Origin: Saccharothrix sp. HUAS TT1
GTDB taxonomy: Bacteria > Actinomycetota > Actinomycetes > Mycobacteriales > Pseudonocardiaceae
Assembly (NCBI RefSeq): GCF_040744945.1
Contig: NZ_CP160453.1
Span: forward strand, 2,232,001 to 2,296,000
DNA: 64,000 nt
Direction of reading: 5' to 3'
Shown: in pieces, positions 45,037-55,299 of the stretch
Layout: every line of letters starts with the position of its first letter
Numbering within the stretch: position 1 is the first letter of the stretch
The notes under the pieces: model-generated
The model's database searches: none
The model's input: only the letters and a program-made list of their open reading frames with translations
What the model was told of the DNA's origin: nothing
Position numbers and translations under genes: made by a program

Positions 45037-45845
45037 GCGCGGGTCACCAGCTCGCGCAGCAGCGCGCCCATCCGGCCGGCCGCGGCCTGACCGGCCTCCA
45101 GCACCTCTTCGTGGTTGAGCGGTTCGCCGGTGATGCCCGCGGCCAGGTTCGTCACCAGCGACAGGCCGAACACCTCCACGCCCTCCGCGCGGGCCGCGAT
45201 GGCCTCCAGCACGGTGGACATGCCGACCAGGTCCGCGCCCATCGCGCGCAGCATCCGGATCTCGGCGGGCGTCTCGAAGTGCGGCCCCGGCAGGCCCGCG
45301 TAGACGCCGTCCTCCAGCGACGGGTCGATCTCCCGCGCGAGGTCGCGCAGCCGCGTCGAGTACAGGTCGGTGAGGTCGACGAACCGCGCGCCGACCAGCG
45401 GCGACGACGCGGTCAGGTTCAGGTGGTCGCTGATCAGCACCGGCTGGCCGACCGACATGCCCTGCCGCAGGCCGCCCGCCGCGTTGGTCAGCACGACCGC
45501 GCCGACCCCGGCCGCCGCGGCCGTGCGGACGTTGTGCACGACCCGGGCCACGCCCTTGCCCTCGTACCCGTGCGTGCGACCGAGCATGACCAGCACGTTC
45601 TTGTCCCCGACGGCGACCGACCGCACCGTGCCGCCGTGCCCGACGGCGGTGGGCGCCGCGAACCCGGGCAGCTCGGCCATGGGCACCTCGGCGGCGGGTT
45701 CGCCGATCAGGTCGGCGGCCGGGCGCCAACCCGAGCCGAGGACCACGGCGATGTCGTGCCTGGCCACCCCGGTCCGCTCGGCCAACGCCTTCGCCGCGTC
45801 GGTGGCCAGGGCCTCTGGGGTGGTGTTCTCACTGATGGCGGTCAC
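45033..45845 (-). CDS. punA: Purine nucleoside phosphorylase (trimeric type)
   Basis: 270 residues from GTG 45845. Motifs of the trimeric PNP family: [14 protein letters not shown] (phosphate loop), [33 protein letters not shown] and [20 protein letters not shown] (purine-binding Asn). It phosphorolyses inosine, guanosine and deoxy forms. It takes adenosine deaminase products and passes pentose-1-phosphate to the co-transcribed mutase. Named deoD in M. tuberculosis, though the family is punA-like. Confidence 0.94.
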   Translation of the reverse strand: MTAISENTTPEALATDAAKALAERTGVARHDIAVVLGSGWRPAADLIGEPAAEVPMAELPGFAAPTAVGHGGTVRSVAVGDKNVLVMLGRTHGYEGKGVARVVHNVRTAAAAGVGAVVLTNAAGGLRQGMSVGQPVLISDHLNLTASSPLVGARFVDLTDLYSTRLRDLAREIDPSLEDGVYAGLPGPHFETPAEIRMLRAMGADLVGMSTVLEAIAARAEGVEVFGLSLVTNLAAGITGEPLNHEEVLEAGQAAAGRMGALLRELVTRA

Positions 45846-45927
45846 GGCCGCGACTCTAATAGCCGCCTCCGACCCCTGCCCGCAGTGCTGCGGTCAGGCC
45901 CGCACCGCCGTGCGGCACGCTTGGCGG

Positions 45928-47994
45928 GTGGAGCAGCGGGGCGTGGCATCCGACCGGTCGGCGATCCACCAGGCTGCCCGTGACCTGTACGTGAACACCT
46001 CGCCCGCCGCGAGCCCCGGCCTGGCCACGCTGGTCGTGCCGGAGGAGGTGGCGCACCCCGTCCGGGGTCGCGACGACCTCCTGACCGAGCTGTCGTCGGC
46101 CCTGGAACTCGGTGGCCAGGTCGTCGTCCTGCACGGCAACGGCGGGCACGGCAAGACAACGGTGGCAGTCCAGGTCGCGCGCCGGGCCGCAGTCGAGACC
46201 TGGTGGGTCGACGCGAGCAGTTCGACCAACGTCACCGAGGGGCTGCGCGAGGTGGCGCTGCGCGCCGGCGCCGACGAGCAGGCCGTCCAGAACGCCTGGT
46301 CGGGCGCCGGTTCCGCGCCCGAGGCCCTGTGGCGCGCCCTGGACGCCCGCGCGACGCCGTGGCTGCTGGTCCTGGACAACGCCGACGACCCCCGGGTCCT
46401 GGCGCCCGACGGCGTCCGCGTCGCCACCGGTCGGGGCTGGTTGCGCACGCCCCGGTCCACCGGCACCGTCCTGATCACCAGCCGCGACGGCCGCCGCGAC
46501 GAGTGGGGCGACCGCACGTTCGTCCCGGTCGACGTGCTCGGCGCCGCCGACGCGGCCAGGGTGCTCCTGGACCTGGCGCCCGGCGCGGGCGGCGAAACCG
46601 ATGCCCGCGACCTGGCCGAACGCCTGGGCGGCCTGCCGCTGGGCCTGCGGTTGGCCGGCCAGTACCTGGGAGCCACCAGCCAGGCCGTCCGCCTGCCGGG
46701 CCTCGTCCAACCCCGCACCTTCGCCGAGTACGGCCGAGCGCTGGCGAACGGCGCCGAGCTGCGTGGGCACGAGGTGTTGGCGGGCACGTGGGAGCTGTCG
46801 CTGGACCTGCTGGCCAGGCGCGGCCAACCACTGGCCCGCCCGCTGCTCCGACTGCTGTCCTCCTTCGCCCCCGCGCCCATCCCGACCGAGCTGCTGGACG
46901 CCACCGTGCTCGCGACCTCGGAGACCTTCGTCGGCATCACCCCGTTCCAGCTCGCCGACCTGGTGGAGGGCCTGCGCGCCCTCGGCCTGGTCGACCACCG
47001 GGCGAACGCGCTGGTGCTGCACCCCCTGGTGCGCGACGCCAACCTCCGACCGGGCCCCGGCTACGACGACGTGCGGGTGGCCGTGCTCGACCGGCTGGTC
47101 AAGCGCCTCGACTCGAACGACCCGGCCACCTGGGCGCTGTGGCACGCGCTCCTGCCGCACTGCGTCCAGCTCCCGGACGAGGCGATCGACGTCCACGTCA
47201 CGACAGCGACGTTCTGCTTGCGCGTGGACCTCCACCACGAAGCCGAGCGGCTGTACCGACGCGTGCTGTCGGTGGTCACCGCGAGGTCCGGTGAAGACGA
47301 CCGGGAGGCCTTGTTGTTGAGGCACACCCTGGCCACCCTGGCGGATTGGCGGGGCGACCGCGCGACTGCGGAAGCCGAGCTGCGCTCGGTGCTCGACGCG
47401 CAACGGCGCGCGCTGGGTCCTGATCACCCGGACACGGTGAGCACCGGGAACGAGCTGGCCCGGGTGACCGGGAGGCACGACGCCGCGAGGGTGGCCGAAC
47501 TGCGCGAGCTGCTGGCGGCGCAGACCGACACCCTCGGCCCCGGCGACCGGCAGACGGTGGCCACCCGGGACGACCTGGCCCGGGAACTGGTCGCACAGAA
47601 CCGATTAACCGAGGCGCTGGTCGAGTACCGCGAGTTGTTCGCGACCCGGTCGGCGACCCTGGGCGCCGACCACCCCGACGTCATGCGCTTGCGGCAGAAC
47701 ATCGCGACCCTGCTCCAGATCGAGGGTGACTTCGACGGCGCCGACGCGGAGTACCGCGCGCTGCTGCCGGTGCGCTCACGGGTGCTCGGGCCCGAGCACT
47801 CGGAAACGCTGGGCACGAGGACGTCGGCGGCGATGAACTCGGCCCGCCGAGGCCACCTGGAGAGCGCCGAGGCCGAACTCCGCGACGTCGTCTCCACCTG
47901 CGAAAGGGCACTGGGCGCCGAACACCCGCAGACCCTGCTCTCCAGGCAGGGGTTGGACCGGGTGCTCGAAGCGCGCGCTAGTCGCGCACCCTGA
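45928..47994 (+). CDS. NB-ARC/TPR STAND NTPase
   Basis: 688 residues from GTG 45928 (VEQRGVASDRSAIHQAARDL), with an in-frame GTG five codons in. Residues ~20-40 form an interaction segment before the NTPase. P-loop GNGGHGKTT (70-78), Walker B PWLLVLDNADD (~147-157), ARC helices with GGLPLGLRLAGQYL and a winged-helix remnant (LARPLLRLLSSFAPAPIPTE). Residues ~400-685 are tetratricopeptide repeats of the kinesin-light-chain type (RRALGPDHPDTVSTGNEL, ERALGAEHPQTLLSRQGL). No effector domain is fused. Antiphage or developmental signalling roles are both known for such proteins. Overlaps the end of the convergent kinase gene by 17 bp. Confidence 0.9.
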   Translation: MEQRGVASDRSAIHQAARDLYVNTSPAASPGLATLVVPEEVAHPVRGRDDLLTELSSALELGGQVVVLHGNGGHGKTTVAVQVARRAAVETWWVDASSSTNVTEGLREVALRAGADEQAVQNAWSGAGSAPEALWRALDARATPWLLVLDNADDPRVLAPDGVRVATGRGWLRTPRSTGTVLITSRDGRRDEWGDRTFVPVDVLGAADAARVLLDLAPGAGGETDARDLAERLGGLPLGLRLAGQYLGATSQAVRLPGLVQPRTFAEYGRALANGAELRGHEVLAGTWELSLDLLARRGQPLARPLLRLLSSFAPAPIPTELLDATVLATSETFVGITPFQLADLVEGLRALGLVDHRANALVLHPLVRDANLRPGPGYDDVRVAVLDRLVKRLDSNDPATWALWHALLPHCVQLPDEAIDVHVTTATFCLRVDLHHEAERLYRRVLSVVTARSGEDDREALLLRHTLATLADWRGDRATAEAELRSVLDAQRRALGPDHPDTVSTGNELARVTGRHDAARVAELRELLAAQTDTLGPGDRQTVATRDDLARELVAQNRLTEALVEYRELFATRSATLGADHPDVMRLRQNIATLLQIEGDFDGADAEYRALLPVRSRVLGPEHSETLGTRTSAAMNSARRGHLESAEAELRDVVSTCERALGAEHPQTLLSRQGLDRVLEARASRAP

Positions 47995-49645
47995 ACGTCG
48001 GCGCGATCGTGTCGAACAGCTGGTTGCGCCCCGTCTCCTCCTGCTCCGTCGGCACGACGACCTCGACCACCCACAGGTCGTCGCCGCGCGGCAGGACGCG
48101 GGAGTAGCGGCTGCGGCGCAGGTCGGGGCCCGGCAGGGCGTTGCCGCGCAGCGCGGTGGCCCGCTCGACGGTCCGGTAGCTGAACTGGACGCCCGGTTCC
48201 GGCCCGCCGGGCGGCAGGACGTCGGTCGGTTGCAGGGCCTCGCCGAAGTACTGGTCGGCCGCCCACCGCGACCGCACCAGCTGGAGGTAGTCCTTGATCG
48301 TGTTCCGCTCGTAGTAGTCCGGGAACCGCTGCACCGCCACCTCGTACAGCCCGTTCGGCGCGACGAGGTGCACGACCGTGCTCGCGCCGAGCCCGTTGTT
48401 GGCCCGCTGCTCCAGGAAGCTCGTCCAGTCCGGCCCGACCTCGATGGTGAACTCGGCGCCCTGCTCGCCGTTCGCGGTGGCCGCGGCGGCGGTGGTCGGC
48501 AGCAGCGACGGCGTCTCGGTGATCGGCGGCAGCGACGGGGCCTCCTGCGGGGGCGGCGGCAGCAGGGACGCGCCCGCGACCGCCCTGGTCAGCGCGAAGC
48601 CGGCCGCGCTGCCGACCGCGAACAGCAGCACCGCCGCCAACGCCAGCGCCGCGGTCGGCCCCGGCCGGCGCCTGGCCGGCGCGCGGGTCGTCGCGGTCAC
48701 CGCGAACGGCAGGGGACCGGGGTCGGCGGCCAGCGGCGCGTCCGGCGGGATCGGGGCCTTGGCCAGCGGTGGCCGCACGATCGCCACCACCGGTCGGGTG
48801 TCGCCCGACGAGGGGAACACGTCGGTGCCCGGCTCGGGCAGCAGCGGCCGGACCAGCCGCCGCACGTCGGCCAGCGCGATCCGCCCCTCCGGCTCCTTCA
48901 CCATCAGCCCGGCGACGACCTCCTCCAGCGCGCCGCACGCCGAGGCCGACGGCACGTCGCCGTGCACCACCTGGTTGATGGTCTGCAGCACGTTCGCGCC
49001 CTCGTACGGCTGCTGCCCGGTCATCGCCGCGAACAGCGTCGCGCCGAGCGACCACTGGTCCGCCGCGAACGACACCGCGCCGCCCGCCGCCACCTCCGGC
49101 GCGATGAACGCGGGCGTGCCCAGCGTGATCCCGCGACTGGTCAGGGTGGCCTCGGCGACGTTGCGGGCGATGCCGAAGTCGGTCAGCTTCACCCGGCCGT
49201 CGTCGGCGACCAGCACGTTGCCCGGCTTCACGTCCCGGTGCGTGATCCCGGCCCGGTGCGCGGCCTCCAGCGCGGCGGCCACGGCGTCGGCCACCACCGC
49301 GCCCTGCACGTCGGTCAGCGGCCCGCGCTGCCGCACCACCTCCGCCAGCGACGACGACGGCACGAGCTCCATCACCACGTAGGGGTCGCCGTCCTGCTGC
49401 ACGACGTCGTAGAGCGTCACGAGGTTCGGGTGGGCGAGCGCCGCCGCCGAACGCGCCTCGCGGAGGGTGCGTTCCCGAAGCACCTCGTCCTCGTCGTCCG
49501 GGGCGCCCGCCGGGCGCAGGACCTCCTTCACCGCGACGTCCCGGCGCAGGACTTCGTCGTGCGCGGCCCAGACGGTGCCCATCGAGCCGCGCCCCAGGAC
49601 GTGCCGCAGGCGGTAGCGGCCGCCGATCAGGCGCTCGGTTTCCAC
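47978..49645 (-). CDS. Membrane Ser/Thr protein kinase (PknB-like) with extracytoplasmic domain
   Basis: 555 residues from GTG 49645. Kinase domain 12-~270: Gly loop VLGRGSMGTV, catalytic Lys40 in DVAVK, HRDVKPGN (136-143), DFG (156-158), activation segment GTPAFIAPEV. A juxtamembrane Pro-rich linker (~275-325), one transmembrane helix (~330-350: AALALAAVLLFAVGSAAGFA), a Pro/Thr-rich spacer, and an external domain (~400-555, GAEFTIEVGPDWTSFLEQRA) that is not PASTA. The external fold is unrecognised and probably a sensor. Adjacent to, and convergent with, the NB-ARC gene. Confidence 0.94.
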   Translation of the reverse strand: METERLIGGRYRLRHVLGRGSMGTVWAAHDEVLRRDVAVKEVLRPAGAPDDEDEVLRERTLREARSAAALAHPNLVTLYDVVQQDGDPYVVMELVPSSSLAEVVRQRGPLTDVQGAVVADAVAAALEAAHRAGITHRDVKPGNVLVADDGRVKLTDFGIARNVAEATLTSRGITLGTPAFIAPEVAAGGAVSFAADQWSLGATLFAAMTGQQPYEGANVLQTINQVVHGDVPSASACGALEEVVAGLMVKEPEGRIALADVRRLVRPLLPEPGTDVFPSSGDTRPVVAIVRPPLAKAPIPPDAPLAADPGPLPFAVTATTRAPARRRPGPTAALALAAVLLFAVGSAAGFALTRAVAGASLLPPPPQEAPSLPPITETPSLLPTTAAAATANGEQGAEFTIEVGPDWTSFLEQRANNGLGASTVVHLVAPNGLYEVAVQRFPDYYERNTIKDYLQLVRSRWAADQYFGEALQPTDVLPPGGPEPGVQFSYRTVERATALRGNALPGPDLRRSRYSRVLPRGDDLWVVEVVVPTEQEETGRNQLFDTIAPTFRVRD

Positions 49646-49686
49646 TGCGCCATCATTCCCCAGCGTGGAAGACTGTCCTCTGCATC

Positions 49687-49702
49687 GTTCACGGCGGTGA
49701 AC
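49687..49702. promoter_or_regulatory. GTTCAC-N4-GTGAAC palindrome upstream of mutA
   Basis: Perfect 6-bp inverted repeat GTTCAC-GGCG-GTGAAC, 42 bp before mutA and between it and the divergent kinase gene. Candidate operator; a related palindrome lies after meaB. Confidence 0.55.
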
Positions 49703-49744
49703 CTCACATAGCCGCCGCACTACTGCTGAGTAACACTGCGGAGC

Positions 49745-51520
49745 ATGATGGAGCCGTCAGGCGAGTTGGCGCTGGCCGCCGAGTTCCCCACCCCTGACCG
49801 CGAGCAGTGGCTGGACCTGGTCCAGGCCGTGCTGCGCAAGTCGGGCGCGGAGTTCGGGTCCCTGATCACCACCACCTACGACGGCATCGAGGTCCAGCCG
49901 CTCTACACCGCGGCCGACCGGGCGCCCGACGCCGGTTTCCCCGGTCTGGCCCCGTTCACCCGCGGCGGTCGCCCGCAGGGCGCGGCGGAGGGCTGGGACG
50001 TCCGCCAGCAGCACCGGGTCGCCGACCGCGAGGCGGTCGCGGCCGACCTGGAGAACGGCGTCACCTCGCTGTGGCTCAAGGGGCTCGACCCGGCCACCTA
50101 CGACGACGTGCTGGCCGACGTCTACCTGGACCTGGCCCCCGTCGTCGTCGACGCGGGCGCGGACTTCCTCGAAGCGGGCCGCGCGATGCTGCGCGTGTGG
50201 GACCAGCGGCCGGTGCTGCCGAGCCAGGTGCGCGGCAACGTCGGCGCGGACCCGCTGGGCGTGCGGGCCCGCACCGGGCAGCCCGCCGACCTCGGGGCGT
50301 TGACCGACCTGCTGGCCAAGACCCTGGAGTTCCCCGAGCTGCGCCTGGTCGTGGTGGACGGCCTGCCGTTCCACGAGGCGGGCGGCTCCGACGCGCAGGA
50401 GCTGGGCGCGTCGCTCGCGGCCGGCGTCGCCTACCTGCGGCACCTCACCGACGCCGGGCTGGACGTCGAGCGGGCCGCGCGGCTGCTGGAGTTCCGGTTC
50501 GCCGCGACCGCCGACCAGTTCCTGACCATCGCGAAGTTCCGGGCCGCCCGGCGGCTCTGGGCGCGGGTGACCGAGGTCGTCGGCGCGCCGACCCCGCAGG
50601 CGCAGCACGCCGTCACGTCGCCCGCGATGATGACCCGCCGCGACCCGTGGGTGAACATGCTGCGCACCACCGTGGCGTCGTTCGGCGCGGGCCTCGGCGG
50701 CGCGGACGCGGTGACCGTGCTGCCGTTCGACGCGGCGATCGGCCTCTCCGACGACTTCTCCCGGCGCATCGCCCGCAACACCCAGTCGCTGCTGCTGGAG
50801 GAGTCGAAGCTGGCCGGGGTGATCGACCCGGCGGGCGGCTCCTGGTACGTGGAACGGCTCACCGACGACCTCGCCCGCGCCGCGTGGGCCTGGTTCCGCG
50901 AGATCGAGGCGGCGGGCGGGCTGCCGGCGGCGTCCGACCTGGTCGCCGACCGGATCGCGGCCACCTGGGAGCGGCGGCGGGGCAACCTGGCCGACCGGTC
51001 CGACGCGATCACCGGCGTCAGCGAGTTCCCGAACCTCGGCGAGCAGCCGGTGGTCCGGCAGCCGCACCCCGAGGAGCCCGGCGGCGGCCTGCCGCGGGTC
51101 CGCTACGCGCAGGACTTCGAGGCGCTGCGGGACGCGGCCGACGCCGCCGCCGAACGCCCCAAGGTCTTCCTGGCCACCCTCGGCCCGGTCGCCGCGCACA
51201 CCGCGCGCGCCACGTTCGCGGCGAACCTGTTCCAGGCGGGCGGCATCGAGACGCCGAGCGCCGGCGCCACCGAGGGCGTGGACGACGTGGTCGCGCGGTT
51301 CCGCGAGAGCGGCGCGCGGATCGCGTGCCTGTGCGGCAGCGAGACGAGCTACGCCGAACTCGCCGCGCCCGTCGCGGAAGCGCTCCGCGCGGCCGGCGCC
51401 GAGCGGGTCCTGCTGGCGGGCAGGAAGTCCGAGGCGACCGTCGACGAGTACGTGTTCACCGGCTGCCCGGCGCTCCAGGTGCTGGAGCACGCGTTCGAAA
51501 CCCTGGGAGTCGAGCGATGA
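49745..51520 (+). CDS. mutA: Methylmalonyl-CoA mutase small (beta) subunit
   Basis: 591 residues; ATG 49745 or the adjacent 49748. It has the MUTA barrel ([57 protein letters not shown]) and a C-terminal cobalamin-fold remnant without the D-x-H-x-x-G cobalt-ligand motif, as expected of the non-catalytic subunit. Paired with mutB by ATGA overlap. Interconverts methylmalonyl-CoA and succinyl-CoA as a heterodimer; links propionate and odd-chain or branched-chain carbon to the TCA cycle and to polyketide extender units. Confidence 0.95.
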   Translation: MMEPSGELALAAEFPTPDREQWLDLVQAVLRKSGAEFGSLITTTYDGIEVQPLYTAADRAPDAGFPGLAPFTRGGRPQGAAEGWDVRQQHRVADREAVAADLENGVTSLWLKGLDPATYDDVLADVYLDLAPVVVDAGADFLEAGRAMLRVWDQRPVLPSQVRGNVGADPLGVRARTGQPADLGALTDLLAKTLEFPELRLVVVDGLPFHEAGGSDAQELGASLAAGVAYLRHLTDAGLDVERAARLLEFRFAATADQFLTIAKFRAARRLWARVTEVVGAPTPQAQHAVTSPAMMTRRDPWVNMLRTTVASFGAGLGGADAVTVLPFDAAIGLSDDFSRRIARNTQSLLLEESKLAGVIDPAGGSWYVERLTDDLARAAWAWFREIEAAGGLPAASDLVADRIAATWERRRGNLADRSDAITGVSEFPNLGEQPVVRQPHPEEPGGGLPRVRYAQDFEALRDAADAAAERPKVFLATLGPVAAHTARATFAANLFQAGGIETPSAGATEGVDDVVARFRESGARIACLCGSETSYAELAAPVAEALRAAGAERVLLAGRKSEATVDEYVFTGCPALQVLEHAFETLGVER

Positions 51521-53709
51521 TCCCGAACTTCGCCGAGGTCGAGCTGGGCGAGCCCACCGCGACCTCCGCCGCGCAGTGGCAGGCGGCGCTCCAAGAGGCG
51601 ACCGGCAAGGGCGCGGACGCGCTGACGTGGGAGACGCCCGAGGGCATCGGCGTCAAACCGCTCTACACCGCCGCCGACACCGACGGCCTGGACTTCCTGG
51701 CCACCTACCCGGGCATCGCGCCGTTCCTGCGCGGCCCGTACCCGACCATGTACGTCAACCAGCCGTGGACCATCCGGCAGTACGCCGGGTTCTCCACCGC
51801 CGAGGAGTCCAACGCCTTCTACCGGCGCAACCTGGCGGCCGGCCAGAAGGGCCTCTCGGTCGCGTTCGACCTGGCCACCCACCGCGGCTACGACTCCGAC
51901 CACCCCCGGGTCGCCGGCGACGTCGGCATGGCGGGCGTGGCCATCGACTCGATCTACGACATGCGGCAGCTGTTCGACGGCATCCCGCTGGACCGGATGA
52001 GCGTGTCGATGACCATGAACGGCGCGGTGCTGCCGGTCCTGGCGCTGTACGTGGTGGCGGCCGAGGAGCAGGGGGTGTCGCCCGAGCAGCTGGCGGGGAC
52101 CATCCAGAACGACATCCTCAAGGAGTTCATGGTCCGCAACACCTACATCTACCCGCCGCAGCCGTCGATGCGGATCATCTCCGACATCTTCGCGTTCACG
52201 TCGCAGCGGATGCCGAAGTTCAACTCCATCTCCATCTCCGGCTACCACATGCAGGAGGCGGGCGCGACGGCCGACCTGGAGCTGGCGTACACGCTCGCGG
52301 ACGGCGTCGAGTACCTGCGCGCGGGCCGTGACGCCGGGTTGGACATCGACGCGTTCGCGCCGCGGCTGTCGTTCTTCTGGGCGGTCGGGATGAACTTCTT
52401 CATGGAGGTCGCCAAGCTGCGCGCCGCCCGGCTGCTGTGGGCGAAGCTGGTCAAGGGCTTCGACGCGAAGTCGCCGAAGTCGCTGTCGCTGCGCACGCAC
52501 TGCCAGACGTCGGGCTGGTCGCTCACCGCGCAGGACGTGTTCAACAACGTCGCGCGCACGTGCGTCGAGGCGATGGCCGCCACCCAGGGTCACACGCAGT
52601 CGTTGCACACCAACGCGCTGGACGAGGCGCTGGCGCTGCCCACCGACTTCTCCGCGCGCATCGCCCGCAACACCCAGCTGCTGCTCCAGCAGGAGTCCGG
52701 CACCAACCGGGTGATCGACCCGTGGGGCGGCAGCGCGTTCGTGGAACGCCTCACCCACGACCTGGCGAACCGCGCGTGGTCGCACATCACCGAGGTCGAG
52801 GCCGCGGGCGGGATGGCGCGGGCCATCGACGCGGGCATCCCGAAGCTGCGCATCGAGGAGGCCGCCGCGCGCACCCAGGCGCGGATCGACTCCGGTCGGC
52901 AGCCGGTGATCGGCGTGAACAAGTACCAGGTCGAGTTCGACGAGAAGATCGACGTGCTCAAGGTCGACAACGCGGGCGTGCGCGCGCAGCAGCTGGCCAA
53001 GCTGGCCCGGTTGCGCGAGGAGCGCGACCAGTCCGCTGTGGACGGTGCGCTGGCCGCGCTGACCACCGCGGCGGGCGGCGGCGGCAACCTGCTGGAGCTG
53101 GCCATCGAGGCCGCCCGCGCCAAGGCGACGGTCGGCGAGATCTCCGAGGCCCTGGGCAAGGTGTGGGGCCGCCACTCCGCGCAGATCCGCACCATCACCG
53201 GCGTGTACCGGGAGGAGGCCGGAGCGGTGTCCAACGTGTCGGCGACCCGCGAGGTGGTGGAGGCGTTCGCCGAGGCCGAGGGCCGCCGCCCGCGCATCCT
53301 GGTCGCCAAGATGGGCCAGGACGGGCACGACCGCGGCCAGAAGGTGATCGCCACCGCGTTCGCCGACCTCGGCTTCGACGTGGACGTCGGCCCGCTGTTC
53401 CAGACCCCCGACGAGGTCGCCCGCCAGGCCGTCGAGGCCGACGTGCACGTCGTCGGCGTGTCGTCGCTGGCCGCGGGCCACCTCACGCTGGTGCCCGCGC
53501 TGCGCTCGGCGTTGGCGGAGCTGGGCCGCGAGGACATCATGGTCGTGGTCGGCGGCGTGATCCCGCCGCAGGACTTCGACGCGCTGCGCGAGGCGGGCGC
53601 GACGGCGATCTTCCCGCCCGGCACCGTCATCGCCGACGCGGCGGGCGACCTGCTGCGCCGGCTCGCCGAGCAGCTGGGCCACGACGACCTGCCGGGGCGG
53701 GATGGCTAG
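51517..53709 (+). CDS. mutB: Methylmalonyl-CoA mutase large (alpha) subunit
   Basis: 730 residues from ATG 51517 overlapping the mutA stop. Catalytic barrel with [59 protein letters not shown] (substrate channel) and the C-terminal B12-binding domain with [15 protein letters not shown] (D-x-H-x-x-G, His ligand to cobalt). [20 protein letters not shown] is the catalytic-subunit version of the segment seen in mutA. Its end overlaps meaB by 8 bp. Confidence 0.97.
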   Translation: MIPNFAEVELGEPTATSAAQWQAALQEATGKGADALTWETPEGIGVKPLYTAADTDGLDFLATYPGIAPFLRGPYPTMYVNQPWTIRQYAGFSTAEESNAFYRRNLAAGQKGLSVAFDLATHRGYDSDHPRVAGDVGMAGVAIDSIYDMRQLFDGIPLDRMSVSMTMNGAVLPVLALYVVAAEEQGVSPEQLAGTIQNDILKEFMVRNTYIYPPQPSMRIISDIFAFTSQRMPKFNSISISGYHMQEAGATADLELAYTLADGVEYLRAGRDAGLDIDAFAPRLSFFWAVGMNFFMEVAKLRAARLLWAKLVKGFDAKSPKSLSLRTHCQTSGWSLTAQDVFNNVARTCVEAMAATQGHTQSLHTNALDEALALPTDFSARIARNTQLLLQQESGTNRVIDPWGGSAFVERLTHDLANRAWSHITEVEAAGGMARAIDAGIPKLRIEEAAARTQARIDSGRQPVIGVNKYQVEFDEKIDVLKVDNAGVRAQQLAKLARLREERDQSAVDGALAALTTAAGGGGNLLELAIEAARAKATVGEISEALGKVWGRHSAQIRTITGVYREEAGAVSNVSATREVVEAFAEAEGRRPRILVAKMGQDGHDRGQKVIATAFADLGFDVDVGPLFQTPDEVARQAVEADVHVVGVSSLAAGHLTLVPALRSALAELGREDIMVVVGGVIPPQDFDALREAGATAIFPPGTVIADAAGDLLRRLAEQLGHDDLPGRDG

Positions 53710-54700
53710 GCAGGTCGACGTCGGCGAGTACGCCAAGGGCGTGCTCGCGGGCGACCGGAGCAGGTTGGCGCGGGCCATCACGCTGGTCGAGTCGACCCGG
53801 CCGGACCACCGCGCGTCGGCGCAGGAGCTGCTGGTCGAGCTGCTGCCGCACGCGGGCGGCGCGCACCGGGTCGGCATCACCGGCGTGCCCGGCGTGGGCA
53901 AGTCGACGTTCATCGACGCGTTCGGCTCGATGCTGACCTCCCAGGGCCACCGGGTGGCGGTGCTGGCGGTCGACCCGTCGTCCACCCGCACCGGCGGTTC
54001 GATCCTGGGCGACAAGACCCGGATGGCCCGGCTCGCGGTCGACCCGGCCGCGTTCATCCGGCCGTCGCCGACGTCCGGCACGCTCGGCGGCGTGGCCAGG
54101 GCCACCCGCGAGTCGATCGTGCTGGTCGAGGCGGCCGGCTACGACGTGGTGCTGGTCGAGACGGTCGGCGTCGGGCAGTCCGAGGTCGCGGTGGCGAACA
54201 TGACCGACTGCTCGCTGTTCCTCACCCTCGCCCGGACGGGCGACCAGCTCCAGGGCATCAAGAAGGGCGTGCTGGAGCTGGCCGACGTCATCGCGGTGAA
54301 CAAGGCCGACGGGCCGCACGAGGTGGACGCCCGCAAGGCCGCCCGCGAGCTGGCCGGGGCGTTGCGGCTGCTGCGCCCGGCGGACGCCACCTGGCACCCG
54401 CCGGTGCTGACGTGCAGCGGCCTGGACGGCTCGGGGCTCGACGTCGTGTGGCAGCAGGTCGTCCGGCACCGCGAGGCGCTGGAGGCCGTCGGCGAGCTGG
54501 CCGAGCGGCGTCGGCGCCAGCAGGTCGACTGGACCTGGGCCATGGTCAACGACCAGCTGTTGACGAGCCTGCGCTCGGCGCCGGCGGTGCGCTCGCTCGT
54601 GCCCGAGGTGGAACGCCGGGTGCGCGAGGGCGAGCTGACCGCCACCCTCGCCGCGGAACGGATTCTGGCGGCGTTCCGCGAAAGTGCGGAAGACGCCTGA
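53702..54700 (+). CDS. meaB: Methylmalonyl-CoA mutase-associated G3E GTPase MeaB
   Basis: 332 residues. GTPase motifs: P-loop [15 protein letters not shown], switch [40 protein letters not shown], and NKADGP for guanine. The N-terminal helical arm and C-terminal dimerisation arm ([20 protein letters not shown]) are present. It gates cobalamin delivery and protects the mutase from inactivation. Translationally coupled to mutB. Confidence 0.96.
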   Translation: MARQVDVGEYAKGVLAGDRSRLARAITLVESTRPDHRASAQELLVELLPHAGGAHRVGITGVPGVGKSTFIDAFGSMLTSQGHRVAVLAVDPSSTRTGGSILGDKTRMARLAVDPAAFIRPSPTSGTLGGVARATRESIVLVEAAGYDVVLVETVGVGQSEVAVANMTDCSLFLTLARTGDQLQGIKKGVLELADVIAVNKADGPHEVDARKAARELAGALRLLRPADATWHPPVLTCSGLDGSGLDVVWQQVVRHREALEAVGELAERRRRQQVDWTWAMVNDQLLTSLRSAPAVRSLVPEVERRVREGELTATLAAERILAAFRESAEDA

Positions 54701-54709
54701 CCGTGGGCG

Positions 54710-54732
54710 TTCGTTCACTTGCTGTGAACGAA
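54710..54732. promoter_or_regulatory. TTCGTTCAC-N5-GTGAACGAA inverted repeat after meaB
   Basis: A 9-bp perfect inverted repeat with a 5-base centre sharing the GTTCAC/GTGAAC arms of the palindrome upstream of mutA. Either an operator for the following gene or a terminator-like hairpin. Confidence 0.5.
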
Positions 54733-54794
54733 TACCGGTTTGGATGACCACTGACAGTGGTAACCACGAAAGGTGGTAGCTAGGCTTGGCAACC

Positions 54795-55124
54795 ATGTGG
54801 CGATCTGTGTTCGCGGTGTTCCTGTTCGTGCTCGCCGGTCTTCTCACCGCGTCGGGCACAGGGATCGCCGTGACGTCGTCGCCGTCGCACTTCGCGGTCC
54901 AACCGACGGAGACCCTGGCGCCCGGTGGCACCATCGAGCCGGGCGGCACCGTCGCCCCCGGTCCGCAGATCGACGCACCGCAGCAGGAGCCCGCGACCGC
55001 GACCAGCGCCGAAACCCGCAAGAAGTTGTGGATCGGCGGTATCGCGGTGCTGTTGTTCGCCCTCGTTTACTGGCGGAACAAGAAGCGGTGGTCCAAGTGG
55101 CGGGCGGGTCGCAAGTCCGGCTGA
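54795..55124 (+). CDS. Small envelope protein with signal peptide and C-terminal membrane helix
   Basis: 109 residues from ATG 54795 (an in-frame TTG lies at 54786). MWRSVFAVFLFVLAGLLTAS is a signal-anchor or signal peptide. Residues ~30-72 are a Pro/Gly/Thr-rich extracytoplasmic stretch (LAPGGTIEPGGTVAPGP). A second hydrophobic helix follows (LWIGGIAVLLFALVYW), ending in a strongly basic tail (RNKKRWSKWRAGRKSG). No known domain. A terminal positive tail after the helix puts the C-terminus in the cytoplasm. Confidence 0.7.
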   Translation: MWRSVFAVFLFVLAGLLTASGTGIAVTSSPSHFAVQPTETLAPGGTIEPGGTVAPGPQIDAPQQEPATATSAETRKKLWIGGIAVLLFALVYWRNKKRWSKWRAGRKSG

Positions 55125-55241
55125 TTCCCACCTGGTGGGAGCCTTAAGGTGATATTCGGTCGCCTTTTAGCACGGCCTGCGCACACTTGATCGGTCTGAC
55201 CGAAACTCGGACGCCGCTCGGCGCACCCCCGCGACCGGTTG

Positions 55242-55257
55242 CCGGTTGATCAACCGG
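55242..55257. promoter_or_regulatory. 16-bp perfect palindrome upstream of the M20 genes
   Basis: CCGGTTGATCAACCGG, fully self-complementary, 42 bp before the first M20 ATG. Candidate repressor operator. Confidence 0.5.
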
Positions 55258-55299
55258 GGTGCGTCGCCCCCGCCGGGCTGTGATGCAGGATGGACGCAA

